Shown: positions 27,256 through 35,996 of the stretch, in pieces
Layout of the letters: each line of letters begins with the position of its first letter
Position numbering within the stretch: the first letter of the stretch is position 1
NCBI RefSeq assembly: GCF_900103635.1
Contig: NZ_FMXK01000005.1
Location: forward strand, 62,001 to 126,000
Direction: 5' to 3'
Origin: Butyrivibrio sp. INlla18
GTDB lineage: Bacteria > Bacillota > Clostridia > Lachnospirales > Lachnospiraceae
Length of the DNA: 64,000 nucleotides
Translations under genes and position numbers: made by a program
Notes under the pieces: generated by a model
Database searches by the model: none
What the model was told of the DNA's origin: nothing
The model's input: only the letters and a program-made list of their open reading frames with translations

Positions 27256-29247
27256 TTATCTGCTACTTCTATACTGTACAGGCGTCATTCCATACTTTTT
27301 CTTGAATAATCTGTTGAAATGCTCAACATTCTGATATCCAGCAGCCTCTGCAACCTTCTCAACCTTCATATTTCCATTTCTAAGAAGAGTGCTGGCCTTG
27401 TTAAGTCTGATCCTCTTAACATTTTCGCCAAAGGTCATACCTGACTTTTCCTTAATATATTTAGAAAGGTAAGGCTTGGACAGATAGAACTGCTTGGACA
27501 AATCATCAAGGGTTACAGTAAGGTAATTTTCCTGAATGTAATTGATGATAGAGTTGATCCTCTCATCCTTGCTGTTCTTGATATCTCTAACAGTATCGAT
27601 CTGATTTACAGCTATTACAAGAGCGTTGATAGAAGATCTGATGATATCTTCGTCGATACCTACGCCCCAGAACTTCTTGCCATTGTAGGTGATTCCTACA
27701 TATGTACAAGCCTTAGAAGATGATCCTCTTGAAAGAGCATGCTCTTCATAAGTAGAAAGCTCATAGCTTACATTAAAGTACTGTTTGATAGCGTTGCTGA
27801 CAGCATCGAGACGTCCGTTACCGTTAGCTTCTACAGTGTGATCCTTGTCTGCATGACTTATGGTGATCTCTGCAAGGATACCATCTATCTGCTTGAAGTG
27901 ACACTCTGTGATCTTGAATATATTGTCATTGTGAATGTACTTATCTTCAAAGATCTGATAAATACGTGCAGGTGAAAGCTCAGCATGCTCTCTATCAGAA
28001 ATATCCTTGATAGTGTAGCTGACATCGGCCTGCATTTCCTTAGGAACCATCATGCCATAGTTAGTCTTTAAGATGTAGCTTACGCCGCCCTTACCAGACT
28101 GGCTGTTGATCCTGATAACGTCTCCGTCGTACTCTCTTCCAAGATCCTTTGGATCTATTGGAAGATAAGGAACTGACCATATGCCGCCGTCCTTCTTTTG
28201 CTCGTGCCAAGCAAAGCCCTTGGAGATAGCATCCTGATGTGATCCAGAAAAGGCTGTAAATACCAGCTGTCCAGCATAGGGCTGTCTCTCATAGATATGC
28301 ATTCTGGTAAGTCTCTCATAGGTCTCACCGATCTCAGTAATGTGGCTAAAATCAAGTCCTGGATCTACTCCGTGAGAATACATGTTGATCGCAAGAGTTA
28401 CGATATCAACATTTCCTGTTCTCTCACCATTTCCAAAAAGTGTACCCTCGATTCTATCTGCTCCAGCAAGGCATCCAAGCTCAGCGTCGCTGACGCCTGT
28501 TCCTCTGTCATTGTGTGGATGAAGAGAAAGAGTTACAGCATCGCGGTACTTAAGATTCTTGCTGATATATTCAACCTGAGTTGCAAAAACGTGTGGCATT
28601 GCAATCTCTACAGTTGTTGGAATATTGATGACAACCTTGTTATCCTTCTTTGGCTTCCATACGTCAAGAACTGCGTTGCAGACTTCTACAGCATAGTCTA
28701 CCTCTGTTCCAGGAAAGCTTTCTGGTGAATATTCAAAAGAGAAATTTCCAGTAGTTTCTTTTGCAAGCTTATCAAGGAGCTTAGCGCCTTCAACGGCAAT
28801 CTTCTTAACTTCTTCTTTGCTCTTTTTGAACACCTGCTCACGCTGAGCTACAGATGTGGAATTGTAAAGATGAATGATAGCTCTTGGAGCGCCCTTAACG
28901 GCTTCGAAAGTTCTTTTGATAATATGCTCTCTTGCCTGAGTCAGAACCTGAACTGTTACGTCATCAGGGATCATGTTCTTCTCAATAAGAGTTCTTGCAA
29001 ACTCAAACTCTGTCTCTGATGCTGCTGGGAAGCCGATCTCAATCTCTTTAAATCCAAGGTTTACAAGCATGGTAAAGAACTCAAGCTTCTCATCAAGGCT
29101 CATAGGCTCAATAAGGGCCTGGTTACCATCTCTTAAATCAACACTGCACCAAATAGGTGGATGATCGATATAGTCCTTAGTAACCCAGTCGTAGGTTACC
29201 TTTGGTGGCATGAAATACTGACGTTGATACTTCTCTACATTCCTCAT
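27256..29247 (-). CDS. leuA: 2-isopropylmalate synthase fused to an AraC-type DNA-binding domain
   Basis: 663-aa protein in one uninterrupted frame. Residues 1-330 are the DRE-TIM barrel of LeuA: CSVDLRDGNQAL (metal-binding Asp37) and LHPHNDRGTG (metal-binding His pair), with GNGERTGNVD downstream. Residues about 440-555 are the leucine-sensing LeuA dimer domain, including EHALSRGSSSKACTYVGI and KFWGVGIDEDI. Residues about 560-663 are a complete AraC/XylS domain with two HTHs: LDDLSKQFYLSKPYLSKYIK and VEKVAEAAGYQNVEHFNRLF, ending MTPVQYR. It should make 2-isopropylmalate from 2-oxoisovalerate and acetyl-CoA, and may also bind DNA. SD AGAGGAGTGAGTT precedes the ATG. It is monocistronic with its own terminator; no other leu gene is nearby. 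Confidence 0.93.
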   Translation of the reverse strand: MRNVEKYQRQYFMPPKVTYDWVTKDYIDHPPIWCSVDLRDGNQALIEPMSLDEKLEFFTMLVNLGFKEIEIGFPAASETEFEFARTLIEKNMIPDDVTVQVLTQAREHIIKRTFEAVKGAPRAIIHLYNSTSVAQREQVFKKSKEEVKKIAVEGAKLLDKLAKETTGNFSFEYSPESFPGTEVDYAVEVCNAVLDVWKPKKDNKVVINIPTTVEIAMPHVFATQVEYISKNLKYRDAVTLSLHPHNDRGTGVSDAELGCLAGADRIEGTLFGNGERTGNVDIVTLAINMYSHGVDPGLDFSHITEIGETYERLTRMHIYERQPYAGQLVFTAFSGSHQDAISKGFAWHEQKKDGGIWSVPYLPIDPKDLGREYDGDVIRINSQSGKGGVSYILKTNYGMMVPKEMQADVSYTIKDISDREHAELSPARIYQIFEDKYIHNDNIFKITECHFKQIDGILAEITISHADKDHTVEANGNGRLDAVSNAIKQYFNVSYELSTYEEHALSRGSSSKACTYVGITYNGKKFWGVGIDEDIIRSSINALVIAVNQIDTVRDIKNSKDERINSIINYIQENYLTVTLDDLSKQFYLSKPYLSKYIKEKSGMTFGENVKRIRLNKASTLLRNGNMKVEKVAEAAGYQNVEHFNRLFKKKYGMTPVQYRSSR

Positions 29248-29274
29248 AACTCACTCCTCTTGATGTTTTTTAAT

Positions 29275-29333
29275 ATGTCGACATTAATTTTGTTCTTGTT
29301 TGTTGATTATATTTATAATATCGACATTAATTT
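29275..29333 (-). promoter_or_regulatory. Direct repeats and promoter of the leuA-araC fusion gene
   Basis: The 13-bp sequence TCGACATTAATTT occurs at 29278-29290 and again at 29321-29333, 43 bp (about four helical turns) apart. Between them, on the minus strand, is a TATAAT box (29306-29311) without a recognisable -35. The upstream repeat overlaps the -35 position and the downstream one covers about +9 to +21. The first repeat sits inside the perfect palindrome ATGTCGACAT (29275-29284). The rest of the 290-bp gap to 29537 has nothing else I recognise apart from the SD of the next gene. Confidence 0.6.
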
Positions 29334-29537
29334 CGCACATATTAGTTGATAAATATTATGATACCACAAATTTAAACAATTACATCATGGCAAACTTAAT
29401 CTCTTTTATTGATAAAAATTAATATTAACGACTATCCGGTCCGCAAAAAGCGATATAAAATCAGCAATAATTTCAGAGAAAAGAGCTGTCCTCAAAATCT
29501 ATAATTGTTTTCAGAATAAAACGAAAGGTCTATACTT

Positions 29538-31091
29538 ATGAATCCAATTAATCCATTGATCCCATTGGACTATCCAGATCCAGATGTTATCCGCGTTGAC
29601 AATACCTACTATATGGTCAGTACCACCATGTACTTCATGCCTGGCTGCGAGATACTGCGCTCCTACGACCTTCTTCACTGGGAGCACGCTTCCTATGTGT
29701 ATGAGACCCTTGATTCAACACCATCTCAGCGTCTTACAGGCAAGGAGAACATCTATGGCCAGGGCATGTGGGCTGCCAGTATCAGATACCATCAGAGTAT
29801 GTTCTACATCATCTTTGTGGCCAATGACACTCACAAGACATACCTATTTAAGTCCAAAACTATAGACGGTCCTTGGGAAAAGAGCGAGATTGAAGGATTC
29901 TATCACGATAACTCTATTCTCTTTGATGATGACGGAAGAATCTTCATCTTGTCAGGAAACAGGGATATCTATTTAACTGAGTTAAACGCTGATCTAACTG
30001 GTCCCAAGGAAGGAACAGACAGCAGGATCATTATTAGAGATAAGTTAGATGCCTATCTTGGCTATGAAGGCGCTCACTTCTACAAGATAAACGGTTACTA
30101 CTACATCTTCCTTATACATATGCCTAGAACAACTGGTAAAAGAACTGAGAGCTGCTTTTACGCTAAATCTCTCGATGACGAATTTGTAGGCCTTGACGTA
30201 ATGGATGATGACAGAGGCTTTAGAGGAATGGGCGTAGCCCAGGGCGGTATTGTTGATACGCCAGATGGAAAGTGGTATTCAATCCTCTTCCAGGATAGCG
30301 GTGCTGTAGGTCGTCTTCCTATCTTGATGCCTATTAATTGGTCAAAAGACACGCTTAGCATCCCTATATTTGGTGATAACGGTGTGATCCCTGAAGAGTT
30401 TTCCACACCGGACCTTAATCCAGGCTATAGTTATGCACCTCTTTTTGGAGATGATGATTTTAAGGGCGAGCTAAAGAGCTTTTGGCAGTACAATCACGAG
30501 CCTGACAAAACGCTTATTTCACATGATAAAGATAAAGGAACATTTTCCATCACTACTGATAAATTATGTAACAATGTAACTCAGGCCAAGAACACCCTGA
30601 CTCAGAGATGTCTTTTCCCTAAGTCAAAAGCGTCTGTAATGCTAGATGCATCCGATATTAAGGAAGGCGACTACTCAGGGCTTTGCATCCTCCAGAGTAA
30701 CTACGCATTTGTGGCCGTAACCAAAAGAAACGGTGAATACTATCTTGTTATGGGCAATCACGTTGTTACAGTTCCTGGAATCTGGGGTGAAAGAAATGAT
30801 GACTCCTATGCTCTTGAACTATTCAAGGTAAAGCTCTCATCTCCTAAGGTTCGCCTATCAGCAGAAGCAAGCTTTGATCCAGAAAGATATACAACTCAAA
30901 GTAGCGTATGCCCTGATAAAGTAAGCTTTGGCTATGATATAGGAGATGGTTTTATAAGGATACTCCAGACTTCATCCCTTTCCTTTAAGCTTGACCACTT
31001 TACTGGAGCAAGATATGGACTATTTAACTTCAGTACATCTGAATTTGGTGGAACAGCATCCTTCTCAGAATTCAGATATGAAGAGGCTTAA
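29538..31091 (+). CDS. Glycoside hydrolase family 43 beta-xylosidase/arabinofuranosidase
   Basis: 517 aa without signal peptide, so cytoplasmic. The N-terminal five-blade propeller (about 1-300) has the GH43 catalytic triad: base Asp14 in DYPDPDVIRVD, the pKa-modulating Asp in FYHDNSILFDD, and the acid Glu in GYEGAHFYK. The C-terminal beta-sandwich (about 320-515) resembles the XynB/DUF1349-like domain found in GH43 subfamily 12 and neighbours. It likely cleaves imported xylo- or arabino-oligosaccharides. The SD is a weak AAAGG. It stands divergent from the leuA fusion with no sugar importer adjacent. Confidence 0.92.
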   Translation: MNPINPLIPLDYPDPDVIRVDNTYYMVSTTMYFMPGCEILRSYDLLHWEHASYVYETLDSTPSQRLTGKENIYGQGMWAASIRYHQSMFYIIFVANDTHKTYLFKSKTIDGPWEKSEIEGFYHDNSILFDDDGRIFILSGNRDIYLTELNADLTGPKEGTDSRIIIRDKLDAYLGYEGAHFYKINGYYYIFLIHMPRTTGKRTESCFYAKSLDDEFVGLDVMDDDRGFRGMGVAQGGIVDTPDGKWYSILFQDSGAVGRLPILMPINWSKDTLSIPIFGDNGVIPEEFSTPDLNPGYSYAPLFGDDDFKGELKSFWQYNHEPDKTLISHDKDKGTFSITTDKLCNNVTQAKNTLTQRCLFPKSKASVMLDASDIKEGDYSGLCILQSNYAFVAVTKRNGEYYLVMGNHVVTVPGIWGERNDDSYALELFKVKLSSPKVRLSAEASFDPERYTTQSSVCPDKVSFGYDIGDGFIRILQTSSLSFKLDHFTGARYGLFNFSTSEFGGTASFSEFRYEEA

Positions 31092-31193
31092 GAGGATTTA
31101 TAGAATAAAAAATCAAATATTTTTTCAAAAAAGCAACATTTTAAAAAAAATGGTGTATAGTATATGAGTTGCTTATTTAAAGATTATTTTTTT

Positions 31194-31214
31194 ATGGAGG
31201 TTTTTTTCAGATGA
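31194..31214 (+). CDS. Possible six-residue leader ORF overlapping the next start
   Basis: ATG at 31194 opens a six-codon frame (MEVFFR) that ends in TGA at 31212-31214, overlapping the ATG of the next gene (ATGA). The same ATGGAGG also provides the SD for that gene. It could be chance; no SD precedes the small ORF. Confidence 0.25.
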   Translation: MEVFFR

Positions 31215-31681
31215 AAAAGGTTAATGACGCAGACAAGAACGCTATGCTCGGTGCACTTCTTGCTGAGGGAGAGCAGTACACAGCAACAGCATTTATGAAC
31301 ACAATTCCATCAAGTGTTGATTTCTTCAGCTTCTTTGGAGCAATCGGAGCAATTATCGGAAGCTTCTTCCCAGATGACGGATTCTCAAGACGTCACAACG
31401 GATATGTTGGTGTAACAAACGACAGCATCAACTTCGCTGTACTTAACATGTACAACGTAACAAAGCTTCAGAATACAGTTAAGATCAACTTCTCAGATAT
31501 CACAAACATCAAAGTTAACGACAAGAAGACACATGCTAGCATCAATATCTGGGTAGGCAAGAAGAAATACTTCTTCCAGCTTCCTAAGAAGCTTCTTGGT
31601 GCACAGCTTGAGAACCAGGCTGAAAGCGCATCAGCAGTTGCTGCAGCACTTAGCAGACTCACAAATTCAAGCGTAGCTTAA
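31211..31681 (+). CDS. Small soluble protein, probably PH-like
   Basis: 156 aa. No signal peptide. A moderately hydrophobic stretch near residues 36-52 (SSVDFFSFFGAIGAIIGSFF) could be a membrane-dipping helix. The following part reads as a barrel: YVGVTNDSINFAVL, VKINFSDITNIKV and KYFFQLPKKLLG, a pattern seen in bacterial PH-like (bPH_4/GRAM-like) domains, with a terminal amphipathic helix. No enzyme motif. GGAGG is 10 nt before the ATG. A hairpin terminator follows directly. Codon use is biased to frequent codons, suggesting good expression. Confidence 0.68.
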   Translation: MKKVNDADKNAMLGALLAEGEQYTATAFMNTIPSSVDFFSFFGAIGAIIGSFFPDDGFSRRHNGYVGVTNDSINFAVLNMYNVTKLQNTVKINFSDITNIKVNDKKTHASINIWVGKKKYFFQLPKKLLGAQLENQAESASAVAAALSRLTNSSVA

Positions 31682-31698
31682 TCATAAGGCATAACAAA

Positions 31699-31733
31699 AC
31701 CCTGCCAAGGAAATTCCTTGCCAGGGTATATTT
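31699..31733. terminator. Bidirectional terminator after the small PH-like gene
   Basis: ACCCTGCCAAGGAA (31699-31712) and TTCCTTGCCAGGGT (31714-31727), one C-C mismatch, T-rich on both sides (TATATTTTT on plus, TTTTGTT on minus). It separates this gene from the converging thi operon. Confidence 0.88.
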
Positions 31734-31743
31734 TTGCCCTTTT

Positions 31744-31800
31744 ATAAAGTTACCATTCACAGTTTGCGGATTCTCCATACGCTGTGAATGGTAACTTTAT
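31744..31800. repeat. Perfect 19-bp inverted repeat at the end of thiC
   Basis: ATAAAGTTACCATTCACAG (31744-31762) and CTGTGAATGGTAACTTTAT (31782-31800) with a 19-nt loop. The thiC stop codon (31797-31799) lies inside the right arm. There is no good T-tract, so it may be an mRNA 3' stabiliser or a small repeat rather than a terminator. Its ACCATTCACAG core resembles the ends of the giant palindrome at 36331-36889. Confidence 0.8.
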
Positions 31801-33101
31801 AATATATCAATATGTTCTCCAGCAAGAGCCTTGTTCATGCTTCGTACCGCGCAGAACTTACCACACATTGAGCAGGTATCATCAAATTCAGGTGACCTGT
31901 CAGCACGGATTGCCTTGGCTGTCTCAGGGTCAATCGCACATTCCCACTGTTTATCCCAATCAAATACTCTTCTGGCATCCGCCATCTTATTATCAATATC
32001 CATGGCATGAGGGATCTTTTTGGCTATATCAGCTGCGTGAGCTGCTATCTTGGAGGCAATGATTCCCTGCTTAACGTCATCTACATTAGGAAGAGCAAGA
32101 TGCTCAGCTGGTGTTACGTAGCAAAGGAAGGCTGCACCTGCTGCCGCTGCCATAGCTCCGCCAATAGCAGATGTGATGTGGTCGTAACCAGGGGCAATAT
32201 CAGTTACAAGAGGTCCAAGTACGTAGAATGGAGCTCCCATGCAGATAGTCTGCTGGATCTTCATGTTTGCTGCGATCTGATCCATCGGAACGTGGCCAGG
32301 CCCTTCAACCATAACCTGTACGTCTTTTTCCCAAGCTCTCTTTGTAAGCTCTCCAAGGCGCACCAGCTCTTCAATCTGACATACATCGCTGGCATCAGCA
32401 AGGCACCCTGGTCTGCAGGCATCTCCAAGAGAAATTGTAACGTCATGCTCTCTGCAGATTTCAAGGATCTCATCATAGTACTCATAGAATGGATTCTCTT
32501 CTCCTGTCATGCTCATCCAGGCAAATACTAAGGAACCGCCTCTTGATACAATGTTCATCTTTCTCTTGTGGTTCTTTATCTGATCAATAGTCTTTCTAGT
32601 AATTCCGCAGTGAAGGGTTACAAAGTCAACGCCGTCCTCAGCGTGAAGCCTTATAACATCGATGAAGTCTTTGGCTGTGAGTTCAGCAAGGTCTCTCTGA
32701 TAATGAATTACGCTGTCATACACAGGAACTGTTCCCAGCATAACAGGACACTCTTCCACAAGCTTTTTTCTAAAGGGTTGTGTATTTCCGTGAGAAGAAA
32801 GATCCATGATAGCGTCAGCTCCCATGTTTACTGCTGCCATAACCTTTTCCATCTCGATATTGTAATCCTTGCAGTCCCTAGAGACACCAAGGTTTACATT
32901 TATCTTGGTCTTAAGCATAGAACCTACGCCCTTTGCCTTTATACATTTGTGATTCTTGTTAGCACAGATAACTACCTGTCCTTTAGCCACCAGGTCTCTG
33001 ATCTCCTCAGGTGTTCTGTACTCATCCTTTGCTACTTCCTCCATCTGAGGTGTGATGATGCCTTTTCTTGCAGCATCCATCTGTGTTGTGTAGTTAGTCA
33101 T
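31797..33101 (-). CDS. thiC: HMP-phosphate synthase ThiC (radical SAM)
   Basis: 434 aa. Converts 5-aminoimidazole ribotide to 4-amino-5-hydroxymethyl-2-methylpyrimidine phosphate. Core motifs are present ([35 protein letters not shown]) and the C-terminal cluster motif CSMCGKFC supplies three Cys ligands of the [4Fe-4S] cluster. It is the short bacterial form lacking the N-terminal extension of the E. coli protein (631 aa). SD AGGAGAATAAAC precedes the ATG. Last gene of the TPP-riboswitch operon. Confidence 0.97.
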   Translation of the reverse strand: MTNYTTQMDAARKGIITPQMEEVAKDEYRTPEEIRDLVAKGQVVICANKNHKCIKAKGVGSMLKTKINVNLGVSRDCKDYNIEMEKVMAAVNMGADAIMDLSSHGNTQPFRKKLVEECPVMLGTVPVYDSVIHYQRDLAELTAKDFIDVIRLHAEDGVDFVTLHCGITRKTIDQIKNHKRKMNIVSRGGSLVFAWMSMTGEENPFYEYYDEILEICREHDVTISLGDACRPGCLADASDVCQIEELVRLGELTKRAWEKDVQVMVEGPGHVPMDQIAANMKIQQTICMGAPFYVLGPLVTDIAPGYDHITSAIGGAMAAAAGAAFLCYVTPAEHLALPNVDDVKQGIIASKIAAHAADIAKKIPHAMDIDNKMADARRVFDWDKQWECAIDPETAKAIRADRSPEFDDTCSMCGKFCAVRSMNKALAGEHIDIL

Positions 33102-33128
33102 GTTTATTCTCCTTTATGTGATTTGTTT

Positions 33129-33956
33129 TTATACGTTATGAAGCAGTGGACCTCTTCCATGTCCCAGGTCAAGCCCCGCTCTGATACATTTTTCAAGGTA
33201 TTCCTTGGCTTTTCTTACTGCTTCTTCAAGGTCATATCCAAGGGCAAGGTTACTTGCTATGGCGCTTGATAGGGTACATCCAGTACCGTGAGTATTTGGG
33301 TTATCTAGCCTCTCTCCTTTAAGCCATAGACCACCCTTTTTATCTGCTATATACAGATAATCCATTGATTTCTTTACAGCAAAAGAGCTGTGGCCGCCTT
33401 TTATAAGTACATTGCAGCCACAGGTCTCTCCAATCTTCCTACCTGCTTCTTCTATTTTTTCCCTTGAATCAAGGCTTTCATGAGGATTATTACCCCCACC
33501 TGATCCTTCTTTTAATATGTCCAATATTGCTTCCGCCTCAGGGATATTTGGCGTCACCAGAGTGCACCTATGAAAAAGCTCATCTATCATGTATTTCCTT
33601 GAGTCTTTCCTTGATAGCTCTGTTCCCGATGTAGAGCTCATTATTGGGTCCAGTACCACGTTCCCAGCCTTGTACTTATCAAGTGCCATGGCTACTGCCT
33701 TCATGACCTCTATATTTGGAAGCATCCCTATTTTCACGGCATTTGGATATATATCGTCAAACACTGACAAAATCTGGCTCTTAACAAAATTTGCCGGTAT
33801 TTCCATTACTCCCTGCACTCCCAGAGTATTCTGTGCCGTAAGAGCAGATATAACGCTCATTCCATATACGCCGTGAGCCTCCATAGTCTTAAGATCCGCC
33901 TGTATTCCAGCTCCCCCGGATGGGTCAGATCCCGCTATCGACAAAACTGTTTTCAT
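33129..33956 (-). CDS. thiD: Hydroxymethylpyrimidine/phosphomethylpyrimidine kinase ThiD
   Basis: 275 aa, ribokinase fold. It phosphorylates HMP and HMP-P to HMP-PP. Seen are the N-terminal SIAGSDPSGGAGIQADLKT (substrate loop), VLDPIMSSTSG and the anion-hole motif THGTGCTLSSAIASNLA. A Gly/Asn-rich insertion (GSGGGNNPHESLD, about residues 155-167) is unusual in length. I chose ATG 33954-33956 because GGGGAATGGT precedes it; the longer frame would run into thiE. It is 10 bp downstream of thiE. Confidence 0.96.
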   Translation of the reverse strand: MKTVLSIAGSDPSGGAGIQADLKTMEAHGVYGMSVISALTAQNTLGVQGVMEIPANFVKSQILSVFDDIYPNAVKIGMLPNIEVMKAVAMALDKYKAGNVVLDPIMSSTSGTELSRKDSRKYMIDELFHRCTLVTPNIPEAEAILDILKEGSGGGNNPHESLDSREKIEEAGRKIGETCGCNVLIKGGHSSFAVKKSMDYLYIADKKGGLWLKGERLDNPNTHGTGCTLSSAIASNLALGYDLEEAVRKAKEYLEKCIRAGLDLGHGRGPLLHNV

Positions 33957-33966
33957 ACCATTCCCC

Positions 33967-34602
33967 TTAAATTGTTTTAGTCGCCTCAAGTAAGTCCCTT
34001 GCAGCCTTCTCAGGATCCTCTGCCTTCATGATTGCTGATACCACGCAAATACCAGCTATTGGCGTCCCTTTCAATATCTGAAGGTTACTGCTATTAAGTC
34101 CTCCTATGGCATTTGCAGGAATAGGCACTGCTCTGCAAATATCTTTCAAGGTATCAACTGAAGTCAGAACTGTCTTAACCTTAGTGGTTGTTGGATAGAT
34201 TGCTCCAACTCCAAGGTAATCTGCCCCCTGCTCATAGGCTTCCCTAGCCTGATCCACAGTCTTTGTAGTTGCTCCGATTATCATCTTGTCGCCGACAATC
34301 TTTCTTGCTATATCTACAGGCATATCACTCTGTCCAAGGTGCACTCCCTCTGCCCCTATAGCCATAGCAACATCTATGCGGTCATCTACCATAAGGGGAA
34401 CGTCATACTTTTTAGTTACCTCATGAACCTTTTGTCCAAGTTCCATATACTCTCTAGTGCTCTTATCCTTTTCCCTTATCTGTACCATGGTTACGCCGCC
34501 CTTCAGCGCCGCCTCTATCTTTTCTAGGAAAAGAGCTTCTGTAAGGCCTGTACTATCCGTCACAAGGTATAGCTTCATGCTATCTTTATCTAGTCTCTCC
34601 AT
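33967..34602 (-). CDS. thiE: Thiamine-phosphate synthase ThiE
   Basis: 211-aa TIM barrel that joins HMP-PP and thiazole phosphate. Signature segments are MVQIREKDKSTREY, MVDDRIDVAMAIGAEGVHLG, GATTKTVDQA and the active-site VGAIYPTTTK. SD GGGAG is close (2-3 nt) to the ATG at 34600-34602; an internal ATG at codon 9 has poorer spacing. It follows thiM after 10 bp. Confidence 0.97.
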   Translation of the reverse strand: MERLDKDSMKLYLVTDSTGLTEALFLEKIEAALKGGVTMVQIREKDKSTREYMELGQKVHEVTKKYDVPLMVDDRIDVAMAIGAEGVHLGQSDMPVDIARKIVGDKMIIGATTKTVDQAREAYEQGADYLGVGAIYPTTTKVKTVLTSVDTLKDICRAVPIPANAIGGLNSSNLQILKGTPIAGICVVSAIMKAEDPEKAARDLLEATKTI

Positions 34603-34612
34603 TTCTCCCGTC

Positions 34613-35431
34613 CTACTCTTTTATTATCTTTGCTAATTCGTCTAAGACTTCATCCGTTAAAAGGCTTATTTCATCTAAAAGCTTTACTAAGAATGTTCCG
34701 CTTCCGACAGGTTCTTTAGCCGCTCTTTCTCCAGCAATTCCAAGAAACGCACAGGCTTCTGCCACAGCTTCGATATCTTCCTGGGCTGATAAGAAGCTCG
34801 CACATATAGCCCCTAACATACAGCCAGTACCTGTGATCATCCCTAGTTCTTTGACACCGTTAGTTACTGTAAAAGTTCTCTCTCCATCAGTAACTATGTC
34901 AGTCTTGCCGCTTGCTAGGATCACTACCCCAAGGTCCTTTGCTAGTTTTCTTGCCACACTGGTTATATCTTCTTCAGTTAGGGAAGCGTCGCCATCAACG
35001 CCGCTTCCCTTGTAACTTTCATCATATAAAGCCTTTATCTCTGAGTAGTTTCCCTTTATCACCAGAAATGGCTTGGATTCTTGAGTAGTGCATATACAAT
35101 CCATCGCTGTGATCAGTTTCTTGTAAAAGAACTCTTTTCTAATGTCAGAACAGGCCACTCCCACAGCATCCACAACTATTGGAATCCCTTTATAGAGCGC
35201 TGTCTCAAAGGACTTCCTCATGGCTTCCATTCTTACATCAGTTATGTTCCCAAGATTTATCAAAAGAGCATCTGCGGAATCCGTAATATCTATAACTTCC
35301 CCTGGATGTTCAGCCATTATAGGCCTTGCCCCAAGCCCCAATACTGAATTAGCGCATTGCATCATAGATATTGGATTTGTTATGCAGTGGATCAGCTTAT
35401 TACTTTCCTTTAGCTTTTTTATGATTTCCAT
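34613..35431 (-). CDS. thiM: Hydroxyethylthiazole kinase ThiM
   Basis: 272 aa. Phosphorylates 4-methyl-5-hydroxyethylthiazole in the salvage branch. It shows the family N-terminus (LIHCITNPISMMQCANSVL, GARPIMAEHPGEV) and the catalytic GMITGTGCMLGA. The catalytic Cys is in the GTGC motif. The ATG directly abuts the thiW stop (TAA-ATG), so it is translationally coupled to thiW. ThiG/ThiS/ThiH are absent here, which suggests reliance on salvaged thiazole, at least from this locus. Confidence 0.97.
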   Translation of the reverse strand: MEIIKKLKESNKLIHCITNPISMMQCANSVLGLGARPIMAEHPGEVIDITDSADALLINLGNITDVRMEAMRKSFETALYKGIPIVVDAVGVACSDIRKEFFYKKLITAMDCICTTQESKPFLVIKGNYSEIKALYDESYKGSGVDGDASLTEEDITSVARKLAKDLGVVILASGKTDIVTDGERTFTVTNGVKELGMITGTGCMLGAICASFLSAQEDIEAVAEACAFLGIAGERAAKEPVGSGTFLVKLLDEISLLTDEVLDELAKIIKE

Positions 35432-35968
35432 TTACGCCGCCTTATCTTCGTCCTTTGGTACGTCTTTTAACGCATCCTGTATCTTCTGAAGCTGGCCTGT
35501 AGCCTTAAGCCTTAAAAGAAGTACAAATGCGATGCTTCCGCCGATCAAAGTTCCCATGATAAAAGATGGTACGTAAAAGAACCATGTAAGGCCTTCCTTG
35601 CCCCACAAATAGGTCATTACAGGATATGAAACGATAGCTCCGATGATTCCTGTTCCAATGATCTCACCTAGAACTGCTGCTATAATCTTGCCTTTTGATA
35701 ATTTGTAGAAAATACCTGAAAGTGTAGCGCCAAACACTGCCCCAGTAAGCGCAAGAGGTGGAATCCCCATGATCATCATTCTGATAACGCCTATCAGAAC
35801 TGCGCAAAGAAATGCATAGGCAGGTCCCATAAACACTGCACACGTGACGTTGATAAGATGCGCCATTGGGCACATTCCCTCAACTCTTAGGATTGGTGAT
35901 ATTACAACTCCCAATGCAACAAACATTGCAAGCATCACCATTCGTAGTAAGTAGTTACTTTTTTTCAT
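35432..35968 (-). CDS. thiW: ThiW, ECF transporter S component (probable thiazole uptake)
   Basis: 178 aa, five or six helices; S component of an energy-coupling-factor importer. The ThiW pattern VALGVVISPILRVEGMCPMAHLINVTC is visible, with a charged C-terminal tail. ThiW is known from comparative genomics to sit behind TPP riboswitches beside thiM, implying import of the thiazole moiety. Start: ATG 35966-35968 has AAGGAG 8 nt upstream; the ATG two codons earlier is too close to it. The EcfA/A'/T energising module is not in this window. Confidence 0.9.
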   Translation of the reverse strand: MKKSNYLLRMVMLAMFVALGVVISPILRVEGMCPMAHLINVTCAVFMGPAYAFLCAVLIGVIRMMIMGIPPLALTGAVFGATLSGIFYKLSKGKIIAAVLGEIIGTGIIGAIVSYPVMTYLWGKEGLTWFFYVPSFIMGTLIGGSIAFVLLLRLKATGQLQKIQDALKDVPKDEDKAA

Positions 35969-35996
35969 AGCCATATCTCCTTGTAATGTAGTGAGT

